A DNA stretch of 64,000 nt from Puniceibacterium sp. IMCC21224 (GTDB taxonomy: Bacteria; Pseudomonadota; Alphaproteobacteria; Rhodobacterales; Rhodobacteraceae), in contig NZ_LDPY01000005.1 of assembly GCF_001038505.1 (NCBI RefSeq), forward strand, positions 1-64,000, read 5' to 3'. The notes beneath the pieces were generated by a model. That model had not been told where the DNA came from and ran no database searches. It saw only the letters and a list, made by a program, of their open reading frames with translations. A program made the translations under genes and the position numbers. Within the stretch, counting starts at the first letter, position 1; every line of letters begins with the position of its first letter. Of the stretch, positions 47,103 to 56,017 are shown in pieces.

Positions 47103-49772
47103 TCATACGGTCCAGGGCGCCGGTGCCGAAGCATCCAGGCTGAATGCGTCCAGAGCCTTCGCCAGCGTGGCCGGTTCTTCGTCGCCTGCGCGCACCAGAG
47201 CCTCGATTACCGCCAGCGCGATGTTCTTGCGGTCCACCTCGAAGAAGGCGCGCAGGTCGGCCCGGTTGGCCGAACGGCCGAAGCCATCGGTGCCGAGCGC
47301 GATGAACCTTGCATCGACGTAGGGCGCAATCATCTGCGGTACGGCGCGGACATAATCCGTGGCCGCCACGATGGGGGCAGAACCGGCCAGTGTCTGGGAC
47401 ACATAGGCTTCAGTCGGGGTCGTGGTGCCGCCCAGACGGTTTTCCCGCTCCACCGCGCGCGCGTCGCGCGCCAGTTCGGAAAAACTGGTGGCGCTGAAAA
47501 GATCGGTGGCGATCCCATAATCCGTCGCCAGCATATCGGCGGCGGCGATCACCTCGGTCAGAATCGTGCCCGAGCCGATCAGGCGCGCTTTGGCGCCGCC
47601 CTCGCCGCGCGATCCAATCTGATAGAGCCCCTTCAGGATGCCTTGTTCGGCACCGTCAGGCATGCTGGGCTGGGCATAGTTTTCATTCATCACCGTCAGG
47701 TAATAGAACTCGTCGGCCTGATCTTCCATCATCCGCTTCATGCCGTCGTCCATGATCACCGCCAGTTCATAGGCATAGGCCGGATCATAGGCGCGGCAGT
47801 TCGGAACGGTCGCGGCGATGACGTGGCTGGTGCCATCCTGATGCTGAAGCCCTTCGCCCGACAGGGTGGTGCGCCCTGCGGTGGCGCCAAGCAGAAAGCC
47901 CCGCGCCCGCTGATCGGCCGCGGCCCAGATCAGGTCGCCCACCCGCTGAAACCCGAACATCGAATAGTAGATGTAGAACGGCAACGTCGGTGTATCGTGA
48001 ACGGAATAAGAGGTCGCAGCGGCCGACCATGACGAAATCGCCCCGGCCTCGGTTATACCCTCTTCCAGCAACTGGCCGTTCTTGGCTTCTTTGTAGAACA
48101 TCATCGACCCCGCATCCTCGGGTTCGTAAAGCTGCCCCTGCGGCGCATAGATGCCGATCTGGCGGAACAGGTTGTCCATGCCGAATGTGCGGGCCTCGTC
48201 GGCCACGATGGGCACGATGCGTGGGCCGAATGTCTTGTCTTTCAGCAGCCCGCCCAACATCCGCACCGCGGCCATTGTGGTGGACATCACCTTGCCGTCT
48301 GCCTCGGTCGCGAATCTGGCGTATTTGCTGCGGTCGGGCACGATCAGACGCTTGGGTTCCGGGGTTTTGGCGCGCCGTCTTGGCATGTAGCCGCCAAGGG
48401 TTTCGCGCTGCGCGTGCAGATATTTCATCTCGGGGCTGTCGGCGGCGGGCTTGTAGAACTTGAGTTCTTCCAGATCCTTCTCCGTCAGCGGCAGGCCGAA
48501 CCGGTCCCGGAAGGCGACCAACGCCTCCATGTCCAGTTTTTTCGACTGGTGAGCTGTCATCCGGCTTTCGCCCGCGTCCCCCATGCCAAATCCTTTCTTG
48601 GTCTTGGCAAGGATCACAGTCGGGCGGCCTTTGTGTGCCTTGGCGGCTGCGAAGGCAGCATACAGCTTGCGAAAATCGTGGCCGCCGCGTTTCAGCGCGT
48701 TGATTTCACCATCGGTCATATGCATGACGAGATCGCGGGTGGCGGGGTCGCGATCAAAAAACTTGGCACGGTTGTAGTCGCCGTCCTTGGAGCCCAGATC
48801 CTGATATTCGCCATCCACGGTTTCGGCAAAACGGCGCAGCAACACGAGGTCTTTGTCGCGGGCAAAGAGATTGTCCCATTCCGAGCCCCAAAGCACCTTG
48901 ATAACGTTCCAGCCGGCGCCGATGAACAGGCTCTCAAGCTCCTGAATAATCTGGCCGTTGCCGCGTACCGGCCCGTCCAGGCGCTGCAGGTTGCAGTTCA
49001 CGATGAAGGTGAGGTTATCGAGGTTCTCGCGCGCCGCCAGCGTCAGCGCGCCAATGGATTCCGGCTCGTCCATCTCGCCGTCGCCGAACACGCCCCAGAC
49101 GTGCCGCCCGGCGGTGTTGGCCAATCCGCGCCCTTCGAGGTAACGCATATAGCGCGCCTGATAGATCGCGCTCATCGGGCCGATGCCCATGGAACCTGTC
49201 GGGAACTGCCAGAAATCCGGCATCAGCCACGGATGCGGATAGGAACACAGCCCGTTTCCACCCACTTCCTGGCGGTAATTCGCCAGCCTTTCCTCGCTCA
49301 GGCGGCCTTCCAGAAAGGCGCGGGCGTATACGCCTGGCGCCGAGTGGGGCTGAAAATAGACCAGATCACCCCCGAAATCGTCTGATTGAGCGCGGAAGAA
49401 GTGGTTGAACCCGGTCTCGAAAATCTCGGCCGCCGAGGCATAACTGGCGATATGGCCACCCAGTTCGCCATAGGCCTTGTTGGCGCGCACCACCATCGCA
49501 AGCGCATTCCAGCGAATGATCGAGGTGAGCCGCTCTTCGACGTCAAGGTCGCCCGGATAATGCCCTTGCTGGGCCACCGGAATGGTGTTGCGATAGGACG
49601 AGAACGGCTGCCCCCCGGTGAAGACGCCGTTGCGGCGCGCCACGTCTTCAAGTCGGCGCAGCAGGTATTGCGCGCGCTCACTGCCGTTGGCCGCGGTGAC
49701 AGCCGTAAGCGCATCGATCCATTCCTGTGTCTCGACTGCGTCAATATCTTGGGTCGGTACTTGGATGCTCAT
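47103..49772 (-). CDS. aceE: pyruvate dehydrogenase E1 (homodimeric)
   Basis: This 889-residue E1 is of the homodimeric AceE type, common in gammaproteobacteria. It has the TPP motif GDGEMDEPES through FIVNCN, the opening TQEWIDALTAV, the NPVAQQGHYPGDLDVEER-like start of the catalytic part (here IPVAQQGHYPGDLDVEERL), and the C-terminal transketolase-like part ending TDGFGRSANRADLRAFFEVD. It decarboxylates pyruvate and acetylates the E2 lipoyl group. Most alphaproteobacteria use a heterodimeric E1 on the chromosome, so this three-gene operon with a divergent Lrp gene looks acquired. Start 49772 has GAGGA upstream. Confidence 0.95.
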   Translation of the reverse strand: MSIQVPTQDIDAVETQEWIDALTAVTAANGSERAQYLLRRLEDVARRNGVFTGGQPFSSYRNTIPVAQQGHYPGDLDVEERLTSIIRWNALAMVVRANKAYGELGGHIASYASAAEIFETGFNHFFRAQSDDFGGDLVYFQPHSAPGVYARAFLEGRLSEERLANYRQEVGGNGLCSYPHPWLMPDFWQFPTGSMGIGPMSAIYQARYMRYLEGRGLANTAGRHVWGVFGDGEMDEPESIGALTLAARENLDNLTFIVNCNLQRLDGPVRGNGQIIQELESLFIGAGWNVIKVLWGSEWDNLFARDKDLVLLRRFAETVDGEYQDLGSKDGDYNRAKFFDRDPATRDLVMHMTDGEINALKRGGHDFRKLYAAFAAAKAHKGRPTVILAKTKKGFGMGDAGESRMTAHQSKKLDMEALVAFRDRFGLPLTEKDLEELKFYKPAADSPEMKYLHAQRETLGGYMPRRRAKTPEPKRLIVPDRSKYARFATEADGKVMSTTMAAVRMLGGLLKDKTFGPRIVPIVADEARTFGMDNLFRQIGIYAPQGQLYEPEDAGSMMFYKEAKNGQLLEEGITEAGAISSWSAAATSYSVHDTPTLPFYIYYSMFGFQRVGDLIWAAADQRARGFLLGATAGRTTLSGEGLQHQDGTSHVIAATVPNCRAYDPAYAYELAVIMDDGMKRMMEDQADEFYYLTVMNENYAQPSMPDGAEQGILKGLYQIGSRGEGGAKARLIGSGTILTEVIAAADMLATDYGIATDLFSATSFSELARDARAVERENRLGGTTTPTEAYVSQTLAGSAPIVAATDYVRAVPQMIAPYVDARFIALGTDGFGRSANRADLRAFFEVDRKNIALAVIEALVRAGDEEPATLAKALDAFSLDASAPAPWTV

Positions 49773-49906
49773 CGGGGCTGTCCTCGGCTTCACGTTACTG
49801 GTTGCTCTGCATAGCGCAACTTGACCGGCAGGTGGCGCTAAAATGATGGCGTAGCTCCCCAGTCTGCGGCATGAACTGCCTCAACATGCATGAATTGGAG
49901 AGAATT

Positions 49907-50383
49907 ATGCCGGTGAGTGATCTTGACGCGACAGACCGAAGAATCCTGAAGCAGCTGCAGAATGAAGGCAAACTAACCAACATCGAGCTTTCAAACCGGA
50001 TCGGGCTGTCTCCGTCCCCCTGTCTTTCAAGAGTGCGCGCGCTGGAGCAGTCTGGCGTGATTTCCGGCTATGTTGCGTTGGTAAACCCCGAAGCCATCGG
50101 ATTGGGCGTCAACGTCTTTATCCAGATCACCCTGGAGCGTCAGATCGAGCAGGCGTTGGAAACGTTCGAAAACCGGATGGAGGCTTACCCGGAAGTTATG
50201 GAGTGCTTTCTGATGACCGGAGACAGCGATTATCTGATCCGCCTGGTTGTCCGCGATATCGCTGAACTCCAGCGCTTCATCCTGCAGAAATTGTCAAATA
50301 TTCCGGGTGTGGCCAACATTCGTTCAAGCTTTGCGCTCAAACAGGTGAAATATAGAACCGCCCTGCCGGTGGACGATCTCTAG
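49907..50383 (+). CDS. Lrp/AsnC-family transcriptional regulator
   Basis: This 158-residue regulator has an N-terminal helix-turn-helix (LDATDRRILKQLQNEGKLTNIELSNRIGLSPSPCLSRVRALEQSG) and a C-terminal RAM/AsnC ligand domain (VMECFLMTGDSDYLIRLVVRDIAELQRFI). The start at 49907 is chosen because GGAGAG lies 5 bases before ATG; earlier in-frame ATGs are at 49871 and 49886. It is divergent from aceE across about 134 bases, so it is likely the local regulator of the pyruvate dehydrogenase operon, perhaps responding to an amino acid. Confidence 0.88.
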   Translation: MPVSDLDATDRRILKQLQNEGKLTNIELSNRIGLSPSPCLSRVRALEQSGVISGYVALVNPEAIGLGVNVFIQITLERQIEQALETFENRMEAYPEVMECFLMTGDSDYLIRLVVRDIAELQRFILQKLSNIPGVANIRSSFALKQVKYRTALPVDDL

Positions 50384-50764
50384 CCCGAAGTCTCCTCCCG
50401 CGCGACCGTATCTGATCTGCCACGGGATTGTTCCTCCCCCGTTGATTAAAGTTCGACCTGACTTGAGGACGGACAATGAAGCCATAGGAGACTTACATTC
50501 CTGCCAATTTGGCGGCCGCGCAACGGTGCGGGTGGCGTTCGCTGTTCAGGCCACGCGAACGATGTCGGCTGTGCCGAACCGCCCTCATGAACCGCGTCAG
50601 TGCCGGTGAAATTCCCGAAAGCGTCCGCGTGGGATGGCGTCGGTGGGCAAAGGCGAAGTCACGCCTTTGGCGCCAGTTTTGCAACATATGTAACCGCCCC
50701 AAGCGCAAGAGGTATCTTCAGATCTGATTTTGGCGCGTTGTCGGATGCTGACATAAGACCGGTC
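50384..50764. other. gap with no recognisable gene
   Basis: No convincing gene is seen between the Lrp gene and the IS66 remnant. The sequence is GC-rich in the middle and AT-rich near 50690-50730. It is likely a scar of lost insertion sequences. Confidence 0.3.
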
Positions 50765-51019
50765 TCATGATGCGGCCATCAACATGCCGCGGGCCCGTAT
50801 GGTGTGCGAAGGTCGGGTCCAGATCAACACCGCGTGCTCACAGGCACTCTGTTGCAGGCTGGTTCTCCCGATGCCGCCGCGCTGTCGCTGAGACCTGCCG
50901 ATGTCCCCCACGGCTTTCTCGACCACCCTGATCTTGTCGGCATCGCTCCAGTGCCGACGACGCGGCGCATCCTCGGTGGACAGGATCTCGATCCGGGGTG
51001 TGAACGTAAGGTCGACCAT
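50765..51019 (-). pseudogene. IS66-type TnpA accessory-protein remnant
   Basis: The reading starts MVDLTFTPRIEILSTEDAPRRRHWSDADKIRVVEKAVGDIG and then loses homology through an indel. It resembles the small accessory protein (orfA/TnpA) of IS66 elements, whose WSxxEKxxIVxE pattern is present. No tnpB or tnpC is next to it. The right end near 51060-51090 (ccggcgggggccgtctg) may be an IS66 end. Confidence 0.55.
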
Positions 51020-51112
51020 AACGTCGGACTTATCATCGCCTCCAACGCCCCGTCAGACGGCCCCCGCCGGAGGGATACGCTTAAACGAGCACTTGGGGCG
51101 GCACGAAACTGC

Positions 51113-51646
51113 GACAGGTCCATGTAGCCTCGCAGCTGCCTGTGCTTTCGCTTCACACTGACGTGGTTCTTCTCGCCGTAGTGGCGCTTGCCGTGCTTCT
51201 TCTTCCGGCGATCGTCAGGGTCCGTCCGCCCGGCCCTCGGGTTCCCTGCCGTTCTCGTCTCGCATGTTGAGGTTGTACGACGGCCGCGCCGAGGATCTGT
51301 CCTGCCCGCGTGCGAAAGCGTATAGCGGTAAATTATTACCGCTATATCATTCGGCACCGGCCCACGAGATCGAGGCCAAAGAAGCGTATGAACAACAGCC
51401 GCTCGCGCAGTTGATACTTGATCTGGTTGCCGGACAGGGTGTAGACCGTGTTCAGCACGAGCGTCTTGAACATCAGCAACCGCATCCATCGACGCGCGAC
51501 TCGCTTTCCGCACCCGGTTTGCGGTGGCCCTGCTCAAGCGCCAGGCGAAACTCCTCTGACCGCACGAGCGCGTCGATCAGCGGATCTGTCGTGGCATCGA
51601 GAGTCGCGCAGCGTTTTCAAAGATCGAAGAACCCCATCTGCGCCAT
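51113..51646 (-). pseudogene. IS5-family transposase remnant, frameshifted
   Basis: Readable pieces on the minus strand are MAQMGFFDL (stop follows), then MFKTLVLNTVYTLSGNQIKY, QLRERLLFIRFFGLDLVG, and, in another frame, KKHGKRHYGEKNHVSVKRKH. These are N-terminal and central motifs of IS5-type transposases of the IS1031/IS427 group. Several stops and shifts show it is inactive, and the C-terminal part is missing. Confidence 0.65.
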
Positions 51647-51870
51647 CGCTTCATGCGCTGTACCGGTTTACCGCTTTATTGATGTCGCAGCGTCAAGAAC
51701 AAGGTAATTTTTCGAGGTGACCTGTAGTAACACCCAGATCGTTGCGCTATTCTTCCCATCAAGTCACGTTTTCTGAAGTCGCCGAACATGTGTATTGCAG
51801 AATTGACCGCGACTTCAGGACGCTTGTGATTCAATAACGTCACCTTGGAATCTTATATGGCACCGTTAGC

Positions 51871-52371
51871 ATGAACGAAGCAACACACAGCGAAATTGAT
51901 ATACACACTTTGCGAAGCCACCCCGGGCACTTGATCCGTCGTAGCTATCAGATATTCCTTTCAATGTTTGAGGCAGTCGGAAAGGACGTCGACCTTTCTC
52001 CGGTGCGCTGGATTCTCATCGCGACAATTCGCTTGCGTCCCGGCCTCTCGATGGCCGAGGTCTCCTTTATGACGGGCGTGGACAAAGCTTCAACGGGTCG
52101 CACTATACGCAATCTTGAAGGCTCTGGCCTGATCCGCGTTGTGCGCAGTGCGCACGACAAACGCGAGCGGCGGGTGTATACCACCACCAAAGGCGATAAA
52201 CTGGTTCATGCGTTCTATCCGCGCATAAAGATTCTGCATGATGATATTATGGCAGCATTCGAACCGGAAGAGGCCAAGGAATTTGTTCGATTGCTCGGAA
52301 AATTCATCGAAGTTAACGATCACAGAAGCCGTGCCGCCCTTTCTGACAACCTGAGCGTTGGCCCTCTGTGA
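51871..52371 (+). CDS. MarR-family transcriptional regulator
   Basis: This 166-residue winged-helix protein has LSPVRWILIATIRLRPGLSMAEVSFMTGVDKASTGRTIRNLEGSGLIRVVRSAHDKRERRVYTTT, the MarR recognition helix and wing (D-x-R-x-R motif). Its own neighbourhood is IS debris, so its target cannot be told. It may once have controlled the MBL-fold gene or the aromatic operon 5 kb downstream. Start ATG 51871. An upstream gap of 150 bases is AT-rich and likely holds the promoter. Confidence 0.85.
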   Translation: MNEATHSEIDIHTLRSHPGHLIRRSYQIFLSMFEAVGKDVDLSPVRWILIATIRLRPGLSMAEVSFMTGVDKASTGRTIRNLEGSGLIRVVRSAHDKRERRVYTTTKGDKLVHAFYPRIKILHDDIMAAFEPEEAKEFVRLLGKFIEVNDHRSRAALSDNLSVGPL

Positions 52372-52379
52372 ACGGCAGT

Positions 52380-53430
52380 GGCTCTGTTGCACAAATCCTG
52401 TGAGGGATTCATGTCGTGAATCCAGCGTGGTAGCTGTAGGACATGAGCATACCCACACCCCCGACCTACAAGACCAGGAACTGGCCGGCCTATAACGAAG
52501 CGCTCAAGCGCCGTGGCTCGCTGACGATCTGGTTCGATCCCGAGATGATCTGGGGTGCTGCGCCGACCGGCAAACGCGGCCGACAGCAGACCTACAGCGA
52601 CACTGCCATCCAGACATGCCTGACGATGAAGGTGCTGTTCGGCATGGCGCTACGGCAGACGACCGGGTTCGTCGAGAGCCTGTTGCGTCTGATCGGTTTG
52701 AACTGGGCGGTGCCGGACTTCAGCACGCTATCGCGTCGCCAGAAGACGCTGGCCGTGAACATCCCTTATCGCGGCTCCAAGGGTCCGTTGCACCTGCTGA
52801 TCGACAGCACCGGCATCAAGGTCGAGGGTGAAGGCGAGTGGAACGCGCGCAAGCATGGTGGGCCCAAGCGGCGGGTCTGGCGCAAGATCCATCTTGGGAT
52901 TGACGAGAAAACCCTCGAGGTCCGCGCCGTCGAGATCACCGGGAGCCACATTGGTGATGCGCCGGTGCTGCCCGATCTGCTCAACCAGATCCCGGCGAAC
53001 GAGGCGATCGGCAGCGTCACCGCAGACGGTGCCTATGATACCCGCAAATGCCACGACGTCATCGCTGACCGCGGTGCCCATGCCGTCATCCCGCCCCGCA
53101 AGAACGCGAAGCCGTGGCAGGCCATCACCGCGGGTGCGGTGGCGCGAAACGAGGCCCTGCGAGCTTCGAAATACCTCGGCCGCGCAATCTGGCGAAACTG
53201 GAGCGGATACCACCGCCGAAGCCGCGTCGAGACAAAGATGCACTGTGTCAAACTGCTGGGTCAGCGGCTCATGGCAAGGGACTTCGACCGACAGGTCGCG
53301 GAAGTACAGGTGCGCATCGCCGTCATGAATGGCTACACCGCCCTTGGCATCCCTGTCACAGAGGCCGTGGGATAAATCCGTCCGGGGAAAGGGGAAGTCC
53401 GCTCAGCGACGGCTTTGTGCAACAGAGTCC
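52380..53430 (+). mobile_element. IS5-family insertion sequence, intact
   Basis: The 1.05-kb element is bounded by GGCTCTGTTGCACAAA at 52380-52395 and its reverse complement (tttgtgcaacagagtcc) ending at 53430. It contains one full transposase gene. A deletion derivative of the same type of element lies at 56018-56645. Confidence 0.85.
52443..53375 (+). CDS. IS5-family transposase
   Basis: This 310-residue DDE transposase has catalytic Asp121 in LLIDSTGIK, Asp195 in VTADGAYDTRK and Glu263 in RVETKMHCVKLLG, the standard IS5/IS903-like spacing. The opening MSIPTPPTYKTRNWPAYNEA and the mid-region KHGGPKRRVWRKIHLGID are also typical. It cuts the element at the 16-base ends. Start ATG 52443. Confidence 0.93.
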   Translation: MSIPTPPTYKTRNWPAYNEALKRRGSLTIWFDPEMIWGAAPTGKRGRQQTYSDTAIQTCLTMKVLFGMALRQTTGFVESLLRLIGLNWAVPDFSTLSRRQKTLAVNIPYRGSKGPLHLLIDSTGIKVEGEGEWNARKHGGPKRRVWRKIHLGIDEKTLEVRAVEITGSHIGDAPVLPDLLNQIPANEAIGSVTADGAYDTRKCHDVIADRGAHAVIPPRKNAKPWQAITAGAVARNEALRASKYLGRAIWRNWSGYHRRSRVETKMHCVKLLGQRLMARDFDRQVAEVQVRIAVMNGYTALGIPVTEAVG

Positions 53431-53527
53431 GTCGTTCAGCGGAATTTATTTCACGTCTTGCGGCCAAGGGGGCGATGTCCTTTCCTCGGGCCGCAGGGCG
53501 TTGGCTGACAAACGGTGGCGATAACCA

Positions 53528-54361
53528 ATGACAAAGAGCAGCATGTTTTTCGCAGAGCCGGAACCTCCCCGTGCGCAATGCGTGCAGGTGGCCGAGGGCA
53601 TCCAGAGGATTGTCGCGAACAATCCTGGAAAGATGACCTACCATGGGACGAACACCTACCTCGTCGACACATCCGAGGGTCGGTATGTTATCGACCCCGG
53701 TCCGGTGGAAGACAGCGGTCACCTCGACGCGATTATCCGGAATCTGGGAACCAGCCCAACCGGGATTCTCGTCACGCATCACCATTCCGATCACTTTGGC
53801 GCGGCCCCGGTCTTGCGCGAAAAGACAGGTCTGCCGGTGTATGTCTCGCGGGTTTTTCCGGACGACGCGTTTCAACCTGACGGAGTCCTGGAGGACGCAG
53901 AGATGATCGCTGATCTCACTGTCCTGCACACACCGGGCCATGCGAGCGATCACCTCTGCTTCGCGCGCCGGGACGGGGTTCTGTTCAGCGGCGACCATAT
54001 AATGAGTTGGAACAGTTCGATCGTGAGCCCGCCCGACGGCAACATGCACGACTACTGTGCCCAGCTTCAGCGATTGATCGCGCGTGACGACAAGATTTAC
54101 CTGCCGGGTCACGGTCCGGTTCTGCGGAATCCGCAACCCTATGCCAAACGGCTGCTCGCCAATCGGGAGCGTCGGGAAGCGGAGATTCTCGCGCACCTTG
54201 CGAACACCTCGGATACGGTGAAAAACATTGCCGCTTCTGTCTACAGGAAATCCGATCCGCATATTGCAATGGCCGCAGAACGAAATGTTGCAGCGCATCT
54301 TGAGAAGCTTCTCTCGGAATCGCAGGTGGTGCAGGATGGAACGTACTGGAGACGAAATTAA
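53528..54361 (+). CDS. MBL-fold metallo-hydrolase
   Basis: This 277-residue protein has the metallo-beta-lactamase fold with motif GILVTHHHSDHFG (HxHxDH), HTPGHASDHLCF and SGDHIM, so it can bind two metals. It ends with a helical winged-helix-like region (LLANRERREAEILAHLANTSDTV), as in LACTB2-like and related hydrolases. Substrates of this group vary (thioesters, acyl-CoA-like, glutathione thioesters, RNA). It lies alone among mobile elements, 97 bases after the intact IS5. Start ATG 53528 (MTKSSMFFAEPEPP). Confidence 0.8.
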   Translation: MTKSSMFFAEPEPPRAQCVQVAEGIQRIVANNPGKMTYHGTNTYLVDTSEGRYVIDPGPVEDSGHLDAIIRNLGTSPTGILVTHHHSDHFGAAPVLREKTGLPVYVSRVFPDDAFQPDGVLEDAEMIADLTVLHTPGHASDHLCFARRDGVLFSGDHIMSWNSSIVSPPDGNMHDYCAQLQRLIARDDKIYLPGHGPVLRNPQPYAKRLLANRERREAEILAHLANTSDTVKNIAASVYRKSDPHIAMAAERNVAAHLEKLLSESQVVQDGTYWRRN

Positions 54362-54467
54362 CATAAAACGGATTATCCGTGTATTCTCTGTAAGCGCAAA
54401 GTTAAAATGCCCCGCATCTGCAAAGTAGAAGTGTCACTCTTCCCTTTCGGCGAGGAAGGATTGGAGC

Positions 54468-54946
54468 GTGACCGTGGGATGGGTTTTGATGAGCGAGCGC
54501 GAGCTGGATCGGGTTGAGGTTCTTAGTCAGGTGTCCCAGGGCCGCATGACGGCAGTGACGGCAGTGACGGCGGCCAATGTGCTCGGGCTGAGCCGCCGCC
54601 AGGTGCACAGGCTGCTGAAACGGTTCGAGTCTGAGGGCGCCGCTTCGATCCGGCACAAGGCACGCGGCCGACCGTCGACCCGCCGGATCGATCCCGGGCT
54701 GCGGGAATATGGCGTTTCTCTGGTTCGGGAGCAGTTTGCGGATTTTGGCCCGACGCTGGCAGCCGAGATGCTGGAGGACATCACGGGCTGAAGGTATCGC
54801 GCGAGACGCTGCGCAAATGGATGGCCGAGGACGGTCTGTGGCTGTCGCGCAAACAGCGCCGGGCATGCCATCAGCCGCGCCTTCGCCGGGAATGCTATGG
54901 CGAGCTGGTTCAGATCGACGGATCGGATCACCGTGTGCTTGTCGGA
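54468..54946 (+). pseudogene. ISNCY-type transposase, N-terminal part
   Basis: After the start comes MSERELDRVEVLSQVSQGRM with a helix-turn-helix (ANVLGLSRRQVHRLLKRFESEGAASIRHKARGRPS) and DFGPTLAAEMLED. A 1-base shift near 54785 ends this frame; the right frame continues HGLKVSRETLRKWMAEDGLWLSRKQRR and QIDGSDH to about 54946, where the inversion begins. A 9-base tandem repeat (acggcagtg) near 54550-54570 adds residues. The gene is not functional. Confidence 0.7.
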
Positions 54947-55095
54947 ATAAAAAGCAACCGGGCGACCGTGTGCGACCAGGTCGCCTTCCAGAGCCTCGAA
55001 ATAGCTGAAGGTGCTTTCCGATGTCACGAAGCGCAGCTGCATCAACGTGCTGGTGGCATCGTCGATGAAGACGAGCAGGGTGCAGGGTCGCGCAA
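54947..55095 (-). pseudogene. inverted internal segment of the ISNCY transposase
   Basis: Read on the minus strand this segment gives TLLVFIDDATSTLMQLRFVT, SESTFSYFEALEGDLVAHGR and PVAFYSDKHTV, the central catalytic-core stretch (with FIDDAT and SDKHTVFR-like motifs) that should lie between QIDGSDH and GMTQFGRAM on the plus strand. Its edges share short inverted sequences (ggatcaccg against cggtgatcc), which can explain the inversion. Confidence 0.75.
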
Positions 55096-55844
55096 CAAGG
55101 CGCGAAGTCGGGCCATGGCATGACCCAGTTCGGTCGGGCGATGAACGATCTCAACATCGAGATCCTTTGTGCCAACAGCTCGCAGGCCAAGGGCCGCGTC
55201 GAACGCGCCAACCGCAGGCTGCAGGACCGTCTGGTGAAGGAACTGCGGCTTGCCGGTATCTCGACATGGAGGCAGGCAATGCCTTCCTGCCCGGCTTTGT
55301 CGAGCGCTACAACGCGAAGTTCGCCAAGGCGCCGCGCCGCCCGGACACCCTGCACCGTGCGCTCAATAACGAGCCGGATCGCCTGCGGGGCATCCTGTGT
55401 TTGCGCGGCGAACGCTATGTCAGCCAGCAGCTGGCGTTCTCCTGCGAACGACGGCGCATCCTCCTTGAGGAGAACGACATCACACGCGGCCTGCCCGGCA
55501 AATACGTGGACAGTTACGAGTTTCCCGATGGCCGGCTGGAGTTTCGATGGAAGGGTGTCTCTCTCCCCTATCCCTATCCCTATCCCTATTCCGCCTTCGA
55601 CAAGGATCAGCGCGTGACCCACGCCGCGATCACCGAGAACAAGCATCTGAGCGCGGTGCTCGAGTTCCTCAAGGAGGAGCAGGACAAGGCGCCGCCCAGG
55701 AAACCGCGTGCGGGAAAGCAGCGGACGCGCTACGAACCGACCGGCCACAAACCGCCGGGAAGACCATCAAAACTCGACGCCTATTACGCCCGAAAACGCG
55801 CCGAGCGAGAGGCCCGCGCAGCCAGCCAGGGCTGCGACATGTGA
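55096..55844 (+). pseudogene. ISNCY-type transposase, C-terminal part
   Basis: The plus strand resumes with MTQFGRAMNDLNIEILCANS, SQAKGRVERANRRLQDRLVK and ELRLAGIS, carrying the catalytic Glu in KGRVERAN. A frameshift near 55260 moves the reading to MEAGNAFLPGFVERYNAKFAKAPRRPD and onward to a normal end at 55844. A hexanucleotide repeat (ccctat, four copies at 55567-55590) adds Tyr-Pro pairs. It is inactive. Confidence 0.7.
55567..55590 (+). repeat. hexanucleotide tandem repeat
   Basis: Four copies of ccctat lie in the C-terminal transposase part and translate as Pro-Tyr repeats. A 6-bp unit keeps frame; expansion by slippage in the dead gene is likely. Confidence 0.7.
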
Positions 55845-56017
55845 GGCCTCCGCCCTGCCAGGCTGCGCTCCCGTCAGCGCCCCAGCGGGACATTTCTACT
55901 TTGCGCAACCAGTGACATTTCTACTTGGTTGCAACATTCTCACCAAACCGGCCCATTGCAGGTGGTCAGTCCACGCATATCGTGGATCGGGTGTAGGATG
56001 AATCTTTCCGGCGCTGA

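Larger units (their letters stand above)
54420..55920 (+). mobile_element. ISNCY-family (IS1202-like) element, degraded
   Basis: The element contains a broken transposase flanked by gcaaagtagaagtgtcac at the left and by agcgggacatttctactttg and cagtgacatttctacttgg at the right, inverted end sequences. The right end has two copies of the repeat. An internal segment of about 145 bp is inverted. Confidence 0.6.

Noticed and set aside
46099..47322. Long plus-strand open frame (about 400 codons) through the aceF region
   Set aside because: It is opposite to aceF, whose lipoyl, binding and catalytic motifs are all intact; the high GC content keeps the antisense frame open.
48414..49385. Plus-strand open frame of about 320 codons
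   Set aside because: It lies wholly antisense to aceE and shows no motif of its own.
54402..55748. Minus-strand open frame of about 450 codons over the ISNCY element
   Set aside because: It is mostly antisense to transposase pieces; only the inverted segment (54947-55095) is real in that orientation.
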